A stretch of 64,000 nucleotides of DNA from Cercospora beticola (lineage: Eukaryota; Ascomycota; Dothideomycetes; Mycosphaerellales; Mycosphaerellaceae): positions 1,798,001 to 1,862,000 of the forward strand of contig NC_088938.1 of NCBI RefSeq assembly GCF_033473495.1, written 5' to 3'. Made by a program: the position numbers and the translations under genes. Positions within the stretch are counted from its first letter, which is position 1; each line of letters starts with the position of its first letter. Shown piece by piece: positions 63,957 through 64,000 of this stretch. The notes beneath the pieces were generated by a model. It was not told the DNA's origin. It saw nothing but the letters and a program-made list of their open reading frames with translations, and ran no database searches.

Positions 63957-64000
63957 GCGCACTTCCAACATTGAAGAGGTATGCTGCTGATGAATGTAGT

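Noticed and set aside
1..64000. tRNA or rRNA genes
   Set aside because: I looked for B-box-like GGTTCGANNCC and paired arms in the intergenic regions and saw no convincing candidate; a covariance-model scan would be decisive.

Overview
The window is nuclear DNA of a filamentous ascomycete (Pezizomycotina; a Dothideomycete is my guess, not proven). The signs are short GT-AG introns, mostly 47-164 nt, genes packed on both strands, and fungal families (Atg6, Scm3, Vma21, KRE9/KNH, DUF2406, GH16). A 14 kb transposon block carries the signature of repeat-induced point mutation (RIP): CA and TG dinucleotides are almost gone, and old Gln/Trp codons have become stops.

Layout. 1-5.8 kb: the 3' part of a 7TM receptor gene, a CPA2/Kef-type cation/proton antiporter and a DUF202 membrane protein. 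About 5.8-19.9 kb: a dead, nested Ty1/Copia block with five 230-bp LTR copies, one element complete from LTR to LTR (10660-16578), a LINE-like relic and two copies of a palindromic MITE in opposite orientation. 20.9-29.5 kb: a CDF zinc transporter, a secreted alpha/beta-hydrolase broken by a frameshift, and a head-to-head pair made of a pseudokinase and an active-looking kinase fused to a beta-propeller. 29.9-40.6 kb: a dense housekeeping stretch with an AP-1/AP-2 beta adaptin, EMC4, a CENP-A chaperone Scm3 with many DNA-binding domains, Atg6/Beclin and a short-chain dehydrogenase. 40.6-45.4 kb: gene-poor, with one small predicted secreted protein, then a 12-cysteine secreted protein. 46.6-55 kb: a coiled-coil protein, the Fun30 chromatin remodeller, Vma21 and a DUF2406 protein. 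56.8-64 kb: a STEEP1-like protein, a KRE9/KNH cell-wall protein, the APC/C subunit Cdc26, a GH16 enzyme interrupted by an in-frame TAG, and a GNAT acetyltransferase.

The genes do not form one pathway. Two themes recur: membrane traffic and quality control (AP beta, EMC4, Vma21, Atg6, STEEP1-like) and chromosome biology (Scm3, Fun30, Cdc26). Several housekeeping genes are divergent pairs sharing 320-440 bp promoters. The least ordinary items are the Scm3 fusion with a GATA-like finger, three Myb repeats and a forkhead-like segment, the kinase/pseudokinase pair, and two secreted enzymes with single lesions (a one-base frameshift and a CAG-to-TAG type stop). Exon boundaries were worked out by eye from splice signals and reading-frame continuity.
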